The notes under the pieces were generated by a model. The model did not search any database. It was not told the origin of the DNA and saw only the letters and a program-made list of their open reading frames with translations. Positions 1 through 14,300 of a DNA stretch of 64,000 nucleotides are shown here, piece after piece; the first letter of the stretch is position 1; every line of letters starts with the position of its first letter. A program made the position numbers and the translations under genes. This DNA is from Cotesia glomerata (lineage: Eukaryota; Arthropoda; Insecta; Hymenoptera; Braconidae), in assembly GCF_020080835.1 (NCBI RefSeq), contig NC_058158.1:30212305-30276304 (forward strand). Direction: 5' to 3'.

Positions 1-1100
1 TAAACAGTGGAATATTTAAAAGAGCAATCGACACGATCGATTAATAAAAGTTGAATTGAATTTTTAGATCTGACTATCAAAGTAAATCGACCGGACTGTA
101 ACACTTGATTATAAAAATATTTTTCCTGAAACGGTGTATTTTTTGTGAGACGATCAAACTATTACAAAAATACTTCCGTGCATTTATACAAATTTTACTA
201 TTATTTTATGGAACGTTACCTTTTTTAGGAATTTTTGAGATGTAAAAGCACGTATCGAAAAAGGGATCACTTGTTTTTATTCATTCAATTGACATCCATT
301 TTCTCTAATATGATTTTTTACTTTCCATTCACAGAAATTAGACAAAAGAGAAAATATTTATTGCGAAACAATAGAAACATCAAACGTGCAAAAACAATAA
401 AACGGCTGGAAAAACACTGTCCAAGTCATTAGTTTTTGTTGAACATTTTTTTTTCATTACATTGTTAAATACGTGAAACGCCAAAAAATATAAATACCCA
501 GCTGTAACTGTGATTCAGATAATCAAAAACCATAAATAAAACAAAAAGTTAATAACCAGTCCAAAACCGAAAGCTATTAACCTTTAAAAATTCCCCTGTG
601 GAAGCATTACGGGTTGCAGGTTATCTGGTCCAGTTTCAATAAAATAAAACCAAATGTATACACGCAAAAGATTGTAAAATAGCTCGAAATTTATTACCGT
701 CAAGCTTTTCCGGTAAGTGAATTGTAATGGACTTTTACTGTACACCATTCAGCCATTTTTTTTTTTTACGGGGAATTTAGACTTTAGAAACATTTACCAA
801 TAATATATTTTCATGTTGCACTCAACAATTTTATACACAAAACAGTTTACGTAAATTAATACGTTCATTCAAGAAAGGACTAAGCGGGGCAACTTTAGTA
901 AACTTTGCCTCTTCAACTTCTTGATTAAATGTTACTTTTCATCAGGTAGTTATAAATTATGCTTCAAATTTATTGAAGAATCTGTTGAAAATTTCACTTC
1001 TGTATACATAGAGACGAATATGATGAATAACTGGCCTCTAGATGGCGGATTATTGTATATATTTATGTATAAAATAGGACAAAACAACATGATATTGAAA
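1..1100. other. AT-rich intergenic DNA, no gene seen
   Basis: No open frame here resembles a known protein, and none joins to a neighbour by plausible splice signals. The sequence is AT-rich with short homopolymer runs. It could be intronic DNA of a gene whose exons lie to the left of the window. Confidence 0.5.
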
Positions 1101-1800
1101 ATAGCAGTGTATATCTATCTATTCTGTCGTAGAAATGGAAGGAGATAGTGAAGAGCATCCAAACAATTTCAATGCTCGTGAATATATACTCTCGGGCAAG
1201 TCGATCATCGTATCATTCCGAGGATTACATTATCAGAATAGAGATTTTAGATGTAGGGTGCAAAGTCTGGTTGCTGTAAAGGATACTGAAGCTCTTCTAT
1301 CACGATCATGTTGTAGAGAGACATTGAAGAGCATTTGAGAATGAAGTGTTAAGCTGTAACAGTAGCTTTCTTGGGTTGGGGTATCGAAAAATCCCTTTCT
1401 GGCTGGTAGTTGTCAGTCTACTGTTAAGGGTAAGCTTGTCTATTATAGATGAGGAAGACAAGGACACATTTATATTAAAGGACGACAAAGTTGACGACAG
1501 TAGAGAAAGAAACTGCTACGTGTCTTTGAATGAAACTTCCTGCTAAGAAAATGCTCGATTAGAATTCTTCTCACGGCGAGAATGGCACGATGACGACAAA
1601 AATGACAACGACCTAAAGACAGCTGATAAAAATTATGAGTATCCTCGTTTAAGCGTTTGGCATGATTACTGTTTGTATATATATGTAAAGTACTGTACCA
1701 CTAAATTCAAGATACCAAGGGAGTGTGACGGAATAGTAAGATCCAAGCCTATGAGAATTTCTATGAAGACCCTCTGAGTTAAATAAAGGAACAAAGTCGG
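1100..1800 (+). other. possible transcribed, non-coding region ending in a poly(A) signal
   Basis: This stretch is visibly less AT-rich than its surroundings and less repetitive. It contains three short plus-strand frames (1135-1338, 1346-1546 and a fragment before them), none of which I recognise. An AATAAA hexamer lies near 1782, followed by a GT-rich run near 1810-1820, the usual order for a 3' end. It may be a terminal exon, a 3' UTR or a lncRNA. There is no direct evidence of transcription. Confidence 0.2.
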
Positions 1801-4800
1801 GTGAGAAGTCTTTGTGTGTTTGTTACCTTAATAAAATTCATTCTGCTCAGGGTTATACGTACATTCCTTGGAAATAATCAACCTAATCTTGCTCCGTCAT
1901 AATTGTTGATTAGTTTAATTTAACCCTCAGCGATCTTTCCTACGTATGTAATTTGCTGTAAATGTTTCGGCTGAGCTCGTTTAAGCTTTTGTTTTCAAAT
2001 ATTTGTACGAGTAGAACATGCTTGTTGTAGAAGCAATAAAATTGTAGGTTTAATGTGTGTAGAGCTTTACACGTGAATTTAGACGATTAGAAGTTATCTT
2101 ATTTTTTAATTATATTGAATTTTTTTTTTATAGTTGTGAAAAGTTATTTTTGGGCATTGATGAAAAATTAAGTTGATTAAAAACAAAAAATCTTCATCTA
2201 AGATAATCATTTTAAAGAATTTATTTATTTTGAATCAAGCGGAAAAGTTTTTAAGCAAAAAAAAAATGTATTTTATCAATAAAAGTTAATTTTTTTATAA
2301 TTGTAGAAATCATAAAACATTTCATACTACAAAAAATTAAAGAAAAATAATATTTTTAAAAATTTCAAAATTTGACACAATCTTTTTTTTAATATAAAAA
2401 AAATTTCTATAAATGAATACTTAATTAACTAAAATGAAAATATCCATTATTTATTTTCAACGTAATTAGCCCAACCCGAAGAAACCGTCGAGGGTTTAAA
2501 AAGATCTATGTTATTTTCTAAGGACACCTGAATTGTGCAAACAATAGAAATAAACGACTTAAATTTAATTAATTAAACTCAAGTACTATTGTCTCTGTTG
2601 TTTATCTGAAACTTCCATCATATTTTTCATTTACTCGTTTTCATCCCTTTATCTTTTCATTTTTTATTTTAATTATAATAATATTGTTATTTATAAAATA
2701 GATACAGCATTTTTTGTTCACTCTATATTCAATTTAATACTACTGCGCAGTAAGATAAAATTGGAGGTAACAAAGAAAAGAAGAAATGATGAGAGGTCAA
2801 TTGTTATTTACAAGTTAATACCTACCATTCAACTTTCTGCTATTACTTTCGTCTGGCCTTAATGATATATTATATTTTCGGTACTTACCACCCACATTGC
2901 AAGTAAATCTCTTGTGTCAGACCACACACGAACACTACAAATCTAGATATTAAAATTCACGAAGCATCGAATAATATATTCCTAATATCGTAGGATGGAG
3001 TAATTCAGGGCTAATAGACTTGGTGATTCGAAATCCCACATCAGTGTATGTGTACATGTACATGTATTATACATATAAATGAGTACAATATATACGTATA
3101 TATATTCTCTGTATTCGTTTTTGGATGTTCTGTACTCAGTGCGCTGTGTTATATCCACGTGTAGCTCTGTTTGCTCTATTCAATGTGTGTACTTCAACTC
3201 TTCCGTATCTCGTCCTTGTCTTCATAATATACTATTCGAGTCTTTTACTTTACTTCAGCGATTGCACAACAGAATATTTGTTATCTGTATAGTCAGCACT
3301 AGCCTCACTCACATATATAGTCCAACATACAAAACCCACAGAATATTTTCTTGAATGACAAAGTCTCTTGTGAATTTACTTTCCATGGAATATTATCTGA
3401 GGCGAACGTGTTACAGTCGGGAAAAGTTTCCTTTTACTACGACTCATACTACTCATATAACAACTACTAAAATCCCAATGAATCTTTTCTCTCCTTTCTA
3501 TACACTCGTTAATTCTATCCATTCTTCACGGGATTTCAAATTCAAAAGTTATCTCCACGTTCTCAATAATAAACTTCTTTATTATTGGAATAAACTCTTT
3601 TTTTTATATCATTATTATTTTTCTCTATAAAAGGAAAATTCTTCATTATAACTTTTATGGCACTCTGTAGTTTCTTTTTTGATTTTCTTCGTATTTAAAT
3701 ATTTTAAAAATCCTTTGATGCATTCGACAAACTTTTGATTGTTTGTTCCAAAGTTTTTTTCATTTAATCCTATTATTTATGGAGGAGTTGGAATAAATAT
3801 GGTGCAAAACGGCCATACTAAACATACTTTATAAAGATTTATGAAGTTAAAACAAGGAAGAAAACGTACCGTTTAATAAGTTTCATACACAACTAACTAT
3901 TATGCTTGACCTTATGACACAATTTTTAAAAAGATTGATATTTTTCGAGTCAGCTCCTCGAGTTAAGAAAAGAATTATCTTGATTCAAGAACAAAGATTT
4001 TGTACCAAGAAAATAAATTTGAAGAATCAGATCATTTTAAATCTAGCAGATTAGTTCTTGAACTAAAAATTTTTTTTTGGTTTAAATAAATTTCACTTGG
4101 TTTACGAATTTTTCTGCTTGATTCAAAATTTTTTTGGTTTAAGATTGTTGTTTTTGGATCAAGTTAGTTTTTTTAAATTGTATGTGAAAGGTTATAATAT
4201 AATATTTAATTTTCATACCTTTGCAATTTCCTAAAATAAAAAATTTTTTGTATTTTTGAAAAATTTTACTACATTGCATTTACTTGTAAGACTTTACTAG
4301 TTTTTAGTTCCGGTGGGAAATTTACTTCGATTGCGGCTTCTTCTTCATTGGCACTTTAAATTAAAAGAAAAATTATTCAAGTAAATTACATAAGTAAAGT
4401 CGATTCATTAAGTTTTTCGCGGGGTAGCATAGTGTGATTACGTACATTCAAACTAGCAAACTAATTCACGTCCCTGAAAATATTTTTTCCGTCAAGTTTC
4501 TTACACCGCCTTCTTTAACAAAAAAACTTTTCCAAAAACTTTTATGTACTTACACTTTACGTCACAATATAAACTTTTGTGAGCATAATAGTTTAAAAGA
4601 ACTCACGCAATGTAAATTATAAATCCCTCAGAAAAGTTTTACTACGTAGTATTATTTACAAATGTAACATATGTATATATGTTTATGTTATATGTTATAT
4701 GTATATATTGAAAGTTGAGGTAATATGAGAATATATCTGATGTCTACGTCTGATGTAACATTAATCAATTTAGAATTTGCATAGCTTACATATTTAGGTG

Positions 4801-7800
4801 CACCACAAGCTACAATCTAACGCCAATAATCTCTGTGGTTCCCAAAATGTTGAGAGATCTACTGAGCTGTAGTAGCAGTAAGTACTGATCTACTTGGTCT
4901 TGTTCGTCATCAACTATTATCAATGTTCCAAGAGAATGTTCCGTAAATTGCTGTAGGGGTATACCAATTTCAACCCGCCGGTCGGCATTGTTGACTCGGT
5001 ATATTAAGCGTGATGCTTTTCATCGATAAGATTTCGAATTTCTTCCAATCATACGGAAAATCTATTCACTCTATTCTATTATTTTTTTATTGTTATTTTA
5101 ATGTTATCATTATCGTTTTTATTACACATTGTGTTGTATCATTTCTTCTGCACATAAACGTATAATCGATTAGCAGTCGTGACTATGTCTCATATGGTTT
5201 GAAAAATAAAATACAGAGTAGAGGAGAAAAAAATTACAGCATAAAAGCTCCCTTCGATTTAAAGTTAGCGCGTTACGCGTAGAGTTACGTATTCATTGGT
5301 TATATTTTGTATTGTCCCATTTTTATTTCGATTTGGAATGATTGGAAGTTTCTTTTATTTATTCAATGGCAAATTCAAACAAATTAATTCATTTTATAAT
5401 ATAAAAATTATATTTTTAAACTTCATTGAAATTACAATTCATGATGTAAATTTTGAAACATAAATTAACTTCATTTTTATTTTTAATTTTTTTCGAAACT
5501 ACATTATTATACTTTTTGAAAAAAATTATAAATCGTCAATTTTGTCGAACTTTGAAAATGATTTATCGAATAATTTGCTAATTTAATAATTTAATACTTT
5601 AATAATTTAATACAATTATAATTCAAAAAGTGTTTTTTCAAAATTGACTATTAAATTTTTAAACTAATAAATTGTTAAATCTTGTCACATTTTGCTTATA
5701 ATAAATAATTTCGATTACCATAAATTCTGTTCTATAATTTAATGTCAAGAAAACTATTTTAATTTTTTGATAGTAATTTTTCATGTTCAATTTTCTGTGA
5801 ATATATTTTGAACGAAATTTTTTTCGTTTATTATTAACTCTTAAATTACTTAATAGCAAAAAAAATTTGTTTTATATTGCAAATTTTCTAAAAATTGATT
5901 ATAAAATTAAAAATAAAAAAGTATTCGTTTCATATTTGTCAACTGATAAATCTTCCAAATCTTGTTACACATTAATGATGTGTAACACCACAAACCTTAT
6001 TTATATAATTTATTCCTAACAAATTTTTAAATATTCTAATTCAAAAAAAAAATAATTTTTGTAAAAATTTGCTGATTCAAACAACACTAAAAAGCTTCAG
6101 CCATTTTCGAATCGTTTTTTTCTCTAGGCTAAGCTGATAGTTCATGGTCCGTACGTGCCTATGCTGGGATTTAGCGATGAAACTCGGAAGACATTTTTAA
6201 ACGTGATTTGAACACAAATTTGATGCACTTATAGATATATATGCACTGATATACACGTAAAGTGTATGTACACATATACAAGCAATCAAAAGTAAATTGA
6301 AAGCAAGCAGTATATGTTCCGCTCGAGGAAAGCTATTGATTAAAACTCAATAGAGCACAATGAAAAAAAAGTTGTTGTTGAGTGTATATGAAAAATACTT
6401 CATTATAAAACAAAATTAATAAACTCACTGAATAAAACATTTTTATAGTGCTCAGGAGATGAATAAAATAGAGATTAAATGAAAATAAAAAGTAACGCGA
6501 CTGTAAGTTGTAAAAATGACAATAAAAAAGAAGAAAAAAGATATTAGAAAGAGGAAAAATAAATAAATAACGACGTGAATTGTTAGGATGAGAAAATAAT
6601 GTTGTATTCCCTGGGCCCTGGAGCGCCTCGTCGCTCACCTCGTGCCCGAGAAATGGATCCTCCCAGGTAACTAGGTCGTCCGTCGGAGATCAGGGGAAAC
6701 GGGAAAAAAGAGGTGGTAGCATGCGGTTATATTGAGGTGACTCGTCAGAGACGGAAAAACGATCATCGAAGTCTAAAAAATCTAAAAGATTTTTTTAACA
6801 TTTTTCATCTCCGCTATTCAATAAGTTGTCATATTTACTTTCCCGGGTAGATAAGAAAGAATTTTATTTTAAGGCAGCAAAAATTCTGTTAAATCAGAGA
6901 AATGTTTCAGAGAAAAATACTACACTGAGTGTTAGATAAGATTGTATTATGTTTCTTCAAACATATCGATGCATGTGCTTTTAGTGCATTCTATACAAGA
7001 ACAAAGAAAGCACAAACATCCATACAAACACATATAAATACCCCCTACATATTAGGATATAGACTGGGAGTAAGCTTTTGCTATTTACTTACGGTAAGTT
7101 GGGTTATGTACACACAAACGAAGTTAACGCGAAAACACATTTGCTATGCACTTGCCTGCGTAGCTTTCCTATCCTTAAATACATATACAGGTACATGTAG
7201 GACTATATACAAATATGACGTACAGTCAGTTTTAAATGGTAAATAAAGCACATGAGTGCACCAAGCAAAGGTGAAGATGAAAAAAAATGTGCATGCATTC
7301 ATACATTTCACTTCAAGCTTTAGAACGTCAGTTGCATAAATACTTCTACGAAAGTTCTAAATAAGCGAAAAAAGCATAAACTTTGGCCATTCGCCAGTAG
7401 TAAGGTGTATTTACTATTAGCGGAAATGGACTCGGAAAATTATCACCGGCCAGTAAACGTGTGTTATTATCAAATCCTCATCAACAGTATCATTTATCAT
7501 TTAAGGATGAATGTGACAAAAATTTTGGAATTAAGGGTTGAAAATTCTTCGTATTACAGTAGATTTTTCCTCAAAAAATTTATTGTAAAAATTTTAGGGT
7601 AGGTAACCGTTCAGATGAAAAATTACTGATAGTCGACATAATTACATTTCCGTGAAAAAATTTTCATATGATGTCATGTATGAGAATAAAAAAACTAATT
7701 TATTACAATTTTTTATTTTTTCTAAAAATGTGTACTTCAATTAACATGTATTTAACAAAAATTGATTTCGTAGTTGACTAATCTAAAAATCAATGTCAAA

Positions 7801-7870
7801 GATGCTCCTTAAGCCAAGTTTCATAACCGGCTGATGTACAGAAATTCGATAATATATTAAAAATAATATA
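1801..7870. other. long AT-rich intergenic or intronic stretch, no gene supported
   Basis: No supported gene. Bases 3960-4170 contain several short runs of the AATCAAG/CTTGATT type also seen in repeats elsewhere in the window. A GC-richer patch lies at about 6600-6760. On the minus strand it has an open stretch and a good splice-donor-like GAG/GTGAGC, but no convincing partner exon. The rest is poly-A/T runs and short unsupported frames. Confidence 0.5.
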
Positions 7871-8000
7871 TACACTGAAAAAAAAGTATAAGTTCTATCG
7901 CAATACGTTTAAGTGTATTATATCCATGTTAAATGCGCCATCTGTATAAGTCATACGCTTAAACGTATTGCGATAGGACTTAAACTTTTTTTTCAGTGTA
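7871..8000. mobile_element. 130-bp foldback MITE, TACACTGAAA family
   Basis: The two ends are long inverted repeats. The left arm (7871 to about 7915) begins TACACTGAAAAAAAAGT, and the right arm (about 7955 to 8000) is its near-exact reverse complement, ending CAGTGTA. Both arms contain the block ATCGCAATACGTTTAAG or its complement. There is no coding capacity. The TA at each outer edge fits insertion at a TA dinucleotide, as for Tc1/mariner-type non-autonomous elements. That superfamily assignment is inference. Confidence 0.8.
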
Positions 8001-8093
8001 TGCGTTAATCCTAAAGAGAGAAATTAGAATAAAACTCATTATTTTTCTTATATAAATAAATGCATACTACAATTCAGATAATTATTTTCATCA

Positions 8094-8335
8094 TACACTG
8101 AAAAAAAAGTTTTTTTACTACTAAGGAAATGTTTCCTTATGGATAAAAAATTGGTATTCTTATAATTAAAATACGAAAGTTTTTTAACTATAAGAATATA
8201 ATTTTCTCACTGTCAAAAAACTAGCCTTATAATAAAACCTGGTATTTTGAGGTTAAGAATACCAGTTTTTTTAAATCAAGAAAACTCGAGTAAAAAATTT
8301 AGTATTCTAGGAGGAAAAAAATTTTTTTTTCAGTA
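8094..8335. mobile_element. MITE, TACACTGAAA family, diverged copy
   Basis: It begins TACACTGAAAAAAAAGT and ends with a T run followed by CAGTA, the reverse complement of the start. It lies 94 bp from the previous element and shares its terminal motif but not its interior. The interior is AT-rich, with internal inverted pieces (GGTATTCTTAT near 8153 against AAGAATACCAG near 8255). It is non-coding. Confidence 0.6.
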
Positions 8336-11300
8336 CATTTCTCCGCAACCATACCAGCCCATACCCGCTTATAAAAATTTATTATTTCTTCACGACCTTG
8401 CTCATATTTTATTGAGCATAGATAATATTCCACAAAGATCAGGTATCAATAAAACATACAAAGCTTGAATTTGGAGTTTTGGATCATTTTTATCAGTTTA
8501 AATAGTAGAACTACTAGACCGATGATCGTAAATTCAGCTGATCTTACAAGTCTAAAAAATTATCATTAAAAAAGAAGAATAGAAACAAAATATCATAAAA
8601 GGATTAAAATAAAAAGTGTATACCTATATTCAGAGGATATTACTCAAAGGTGGTGCTAGATTGAATTTGATTTACCCAGGCGTTAATATTCTCACAGTCT
8701 GAAATGAGAGTTGAGATATGAAGCGAATTGAAACGACGTCAGCATTGAACTTAACAGATATACGTTGTCTAGCGTTGTTTCTACTGTCTAGATAGTCTAG
8801 ACTCTGGATCTTTACTTATACATAATAGAAAATGTCGTTAATGAATATTTAAAACTCTGACACAAATCTGAGTGCTCTAGTGCTTCCACTTCAACTTCTA
8901 CTTTTATCTCTATCACCACCACTACTGGTCGCTCTTCTCTCAATAATTTGCATTTATAAACATTAATGCGGTAGTTAGCAATTCTGACCGGGCAATAGAT
9001 TATTATTCATCATTGGACTAAAATATTTAAAGTTTGAATTTATATCTGTGAATCCTCATACCTGTAACACTGGCCAATGGTTTGGTTGTTCAACAGAGAT
9101 ATTGAAATTCTGAAATAGATTACAACACATATAATACAACAAACAATATACAATTTACGTCCCTATATGTATATCCATCCCCGAACCCCGGTAGAACTTG
9201 GTCATTACATGCACTAATGCATCCTCTCTCAGTGCGGACAGAGAAGGAGAAATGTGATGTGCAAGCACCACCATCGAATTTGAAATTACGTGTCGACGCT
9301 TCATTACGATCAGTCTCATCTACGATCAGACATGAGAATCGGACGACTGTGTCGATTCGCTCACTGTGATGTGATATCATTCATTTATCCGGCGTACGCT
9401 TCACCGGATATCGATTAGATATAGAATTGAGTAGAATAGCGAATCTTCCATCCAAAGTTGTATCATTATAAAGCACCTGGATAGAGTTATGCAGAATTAT
9501 TGAAACTACCAGCTAACCGAGTGTACCCGCTTACAAATTCCTATTAATATTGACCCAGGATTGAGTGAACAATCAAACTGAAACGAATATAGACGGTTTG
9601 ATATTATTTTGTTTAAACTTTGATGCTTGTGGTCAATAAAATATAATTGATATGACGATTTTGATTGTCGATGTGACAAAGTTTCACGAGTAGTTAACTC
9701 CCATCGAGTTAAGAATAATTACGACTATTAAAATTCTTGATACAAGTAGAGCCATTAGAATAAATTTTAGTGGTGTATAGGTGTACATTAATGATGATAG
9801 AACAGCACCAGAGGAACAAGTCGAGGAGATGCTTGAGATATTACGACATTTAATTTGTGGCAGCACGAGAAGTCAAGGCGTATGTTCAACTACCCTGTGG
9901 AAAGCTTATTAATCCGTCAAGTGATGCACTGCTCTTCTCAAGTTCCTTTTGCTACGTTGTCGAAAGATTAATTTACGCGTATGTTTCATTATTGCGTGTA
10001 ATTATTTAATCCAGTGCTTACTGCTTTGATTTATCTTTATTGTACGAGATACCTGAGACGAAATAAAAATAGAGATCAAGTTTTTTCGTAGATTTTATGT
10101 ATTTTAATTATTGTGTTTGTCATGATTATACAACTTTCGAAAAATTATACTATTCCTAATTTGACTCAGCTCGTTAAAAAAATACCGTTGGTTCAAAAGC
10201 TAATTTACATAAATATAAAAGCTATATAGTCAGTTTTACCCGGTTCTGAAAAACTAACTAAAAAGCACTCGGAAAATTATAATTTCGGTAAATTTTGATA
10301 TTTCTGCAAATTTTTTAATTCTGCAAACAAATTGTAGAGTTTGAAAAACTTACACTTGCTTTTTTTTTTTAAATCCCCGTCCGACTAACATATTATTAGT
10401 TATAAACAATCAAAGTTTTATCAACAAACTGATGTGAGCTGAAAAATTATCCGATCATGAATTTTTCTTCTTAAATAAATTTCTGACATTAAAACGAACA
10501 TTTTAATCTCTTGATAAAATGTTTATCTCCAAATTTAGATTTTTTAAAGTCATAAAGCCGATTGAAAATTAATTTTTGGTAGTTATCAATTGACTGTGAG
10601 TTGATCGTAAGAGGATTTTTGACCGAGAGCGTAATAGAAGGGGAACTCAGCAGTTGTTCTCAACGAGTATAGGAACCCCAGTGTATAGCGTAATTGCTCT
10701 ACTCTTAGAATTTTATCTCTGGGGCTCTCATACTGGTTAAATACTTGTTAGAATTTTTAACTAACCGGTTGGATATCGAAATTTACTGAAATCATAATTT
10801 TCCGTGTACTTTTAGTTAAGAAATGACACTATTTAAAAATTTTCAAAATGATAAAAATTCATATTTTTACGACTTTTTTTTAAATCTTCAATTTTTATAT
10901 CTTCAAGTATTCTTCAATCTACAATTACTTATTTTACTATTAATTCTATGAAATTTTAGGATTGCATTCGTTTTAATGATTTTGCAATTTTTTTTTCGGC
11001 TCTGGGAAATCTACTTTTATTACTGGGAAATCGGCTGTTGAATGGCCTTTTTTTTATTATTATTGGCATTGATATTAGTTGACGTTTTAATAAGCTTATC
11101 GACAAGTAAAGTTCTATCAAAACTCAATACAGCGCCTCTTCTGAAGAGATTTTTTAAAAATAAACCCACGTAGTCTCTATCAGTGGACACATGAGAGCTT
11201 CGAAATTGACAGATTTCCACATAAGATCACTGGGGTTTATATAATACATGTGTATGCTATGCTATACATGAAACATATATGTAATATATGTTCACATAAA

Positions 11301-14300
11301 TAGAGTAAAAATCAAGTGTGCTGAATGTGAATCACGTTTGTTGAAACGATGCCTCTGAGCAAGCTCAAAAAGACGGATCAGCAATGCACAAATAACACCA
11401 ATTGCGCGATTTTTTTCTCTTCAAAATTTTTTCTGTCCGAGTGGATCCCGCGCTTGGATTTATTTGTTTTGCTTTTATTCACAATAACTATTTACTGTTA
11501 TTGCGAAGAGAAAATTCATCTGATATGTTGGTTCTGTATAACTCAAGGATAAGCTTTTTCTATTTTTGGCTATCGAATGAAAGCCGTTAATTTGGTAAAA
11601 CACATCTCGTATCATTTATTCATAAACTCTAAAAAGAGAAGTGTATCAAATGAAACGAAAAAAATGCATGTACCAGCTATTTATATTTAAACTAAAAAAT
11701 ATCTCTGGCATTTTCTTTACGTGCTCGTGTTTCCGCAAGCTTCTTTTATTTACCTCAAAGAAAAAGTACACGTGATTCGAATACATAAGCTAAACTAATC
11801 CACGACAATTTTCAATACTACACAGGGAAGCCGTCACTTGAAACTTGCTTTCTATCCAGACCCAAACTCTATATGTATAGTTCATTATGCATTATATATC
11901 ATATAACTCTATAAAAAGTACACAAGGACAAGTTACTTTTACACATGATAATTTCAAGTATACTCCAATTTATTTGATTTTGTTATGCAAATTCACGGAT
12001 TCATGCACAATGCTCCTTGCGCTGAATAATCTTCAAATTTAATGACTACTTGATTAAGTGCTTTTTTTTTTTTTTTTTTTTTTATTTACCTTAATAAATG
12101 ATTGCGCATTTTGAGCAGGTACAAAAGACTGTTTTTAAGGAATTAGTTCCCTAATGAATTCTATAAATCACCTGACTTCTAAACCGATTCCTTTTAGCTC
12201 TTTTTATCGCTTTGTCTTCATTAGTGTCTTCTATACTCAACTATAAATACGCTTTTTGAATTTAAATATATATTCCACTACCACTACTACTATCAATACC
12301 TTCTTCTAAATTTAAACTATCGGCGAACATCCTTTGAATTTATTTCCGTTATGCTGACGCATTCACTTTACTTGAAACTTACCACAATAAATTTTACTTT
12401 TCTAACAATTTCTGATCACATTTAAACCAACTCTTTTAGTTTCACTAAATTTAATCAATTATGCAAAAAGTATATTTTAATGTTATCTGATGGATTTAAT
12501 CAACTTAATTATAACAGAATTTTAATATTAATTAAACAGTCCGCGGTTTAATAAAGTTCTATCAAACGTTTCAGCTATTTTAATTTCAACTATTTAGATT
12601 TTTAAATAATAAATACCTAGAAGTTACTTAACATAATACAGTGGGCAGATTAAAACTTTATTAATCTACCACCTACCTAGTCACCTAGTCAGTAATAATC
12701 CCGTATAATTAAATTATTATATGATAATGATAACTGATAACTATTGATCCGATTGAAAAGGACTCATGCCCCGGCTTGGCTATTCATCAAATGGGAATGA
12801 GGTTCAATGCACATTAACATCCCACCCTTTTGACATCAACTATCATTATATCAACTATCATCAGGCACCTATAATATCCGCAATAGAAGATTACTCGTTC
12901 ACAATAGAAGCATGTAATTCTATAAAATCACTGATACGAATATCTATATTCTATATCAATAAAACATAAGTTTTATTTATTGGTAATCGGATTAATCGAA
13001 AACGGATAAACCGATTTGCATATTTTTTTATTTTTGTAATGATATGAATTAGGCTTTTATGTTTAAAAAAATTGAAAAATTAGTAAAATTGGAAAATACT
13101 CAAAATTCTATTCTTTGGAATTTTTTTATCAATTCGATCATTAGTTATGATTAAAAAATGAATGTGCTGAAATTATTTATTTCATTTTTTATAGCTCTAA
13201 AAATGTTTTTGAGAAATAATAATTTTTGCAATTACGACGAAAAGTCGAAAAATTCTAAGCTACAAAAATTTTAATTTTGTATTTTTGTTTTTAATTGAAA
13301 AAAATTTTTCATTATTTTGAAGAAAATTCGGGACAATAATCCCGTTCAAGAATTAATTCCAGCCCAAATTAAAATACAATTAAAATTGTTTAGACTTTTA
13401 CTTATTGACGATACTCAATTTTATGATTTGATAAAAAAAAAGTCACTGATGAATTCTCTGAAATTTGGACAGTACAATATTTGCCAAATCAGCTTGTAGT
13501 AACATAAATAAAATTATACACTAAATTTGTTATTATTTCAACCCGATAGCACGCGCATTGAATTTAACATCGACTAAAGTATATGAAATCAGTGAATATA
13601 AGTGTAGCACATTTGTTATCGTTAAAAATGTGCCAAAAATCTAACGAACTAAGTTATGAACCATCATGGTTCGTTAAACGGTTATATTCGAAGTTTGATT
13701 ATGAGTTGTTGTTTCGTAGGGTAGGGCCGCAGAATAATTCTACAAGTCAGCATACAATTACTTAATCAGACAACAAAGCAAACAAGAAATTACCAAGTTT
13801 GTTGCGGCATTACCGAGCCGGCAAAGGATAAAGATAGCGACGTTGGCTTTGTTCAAAGTTTCCTCTTTATAAACCTAATGTTTAATTTATTAATGATAGA
13901 ATTGGAAAAACTAACAACTTGTTAGTGACCTAGAGCAGATTTACACTGCTAGCCAATATTATATTAAACCTGTAGTACGGAAGAATGAATCAGAAAAAGA
14001 ACCTTACCGAATGGAATAATAACACGTGCAAAGTTGTACTACTAGTGTTGACTGCGGCTATACATCACCTCAAGATAGACATAGGTATAAGGTAAAGGTA
14101 AAGCCAGAGTAGAGGTTGAGGTCAATTCAAATTAGTTTTAATCACGTGTTGTAGTAAACTTTTAACTTTAACATTGCGAACTTTACACTGTGCGCTCATT
14201 CATCATTAAATTGATACACTTTCTTTCCGTGGGCGTTCTTTTCAAGTTTTAGTTGATGAGAATGAGATAATAGAGGTGGAAGTGGTGGATCTCCCTTAAG

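Noticed and set aside
6600..6760. GC-rich patch with an open minus-strand stretch and GAG/GTGAGC donor-like site
   Set aside because: The only usable acceptor would give a 32-bp exon, and no partner exon or recognisable protein was found.
9120..9380. 86-codon minus-strand frame in a less AT-rich segment
   Set aside because: No recognisable motif, no splice partners, and a length expected by chance in such a segment.
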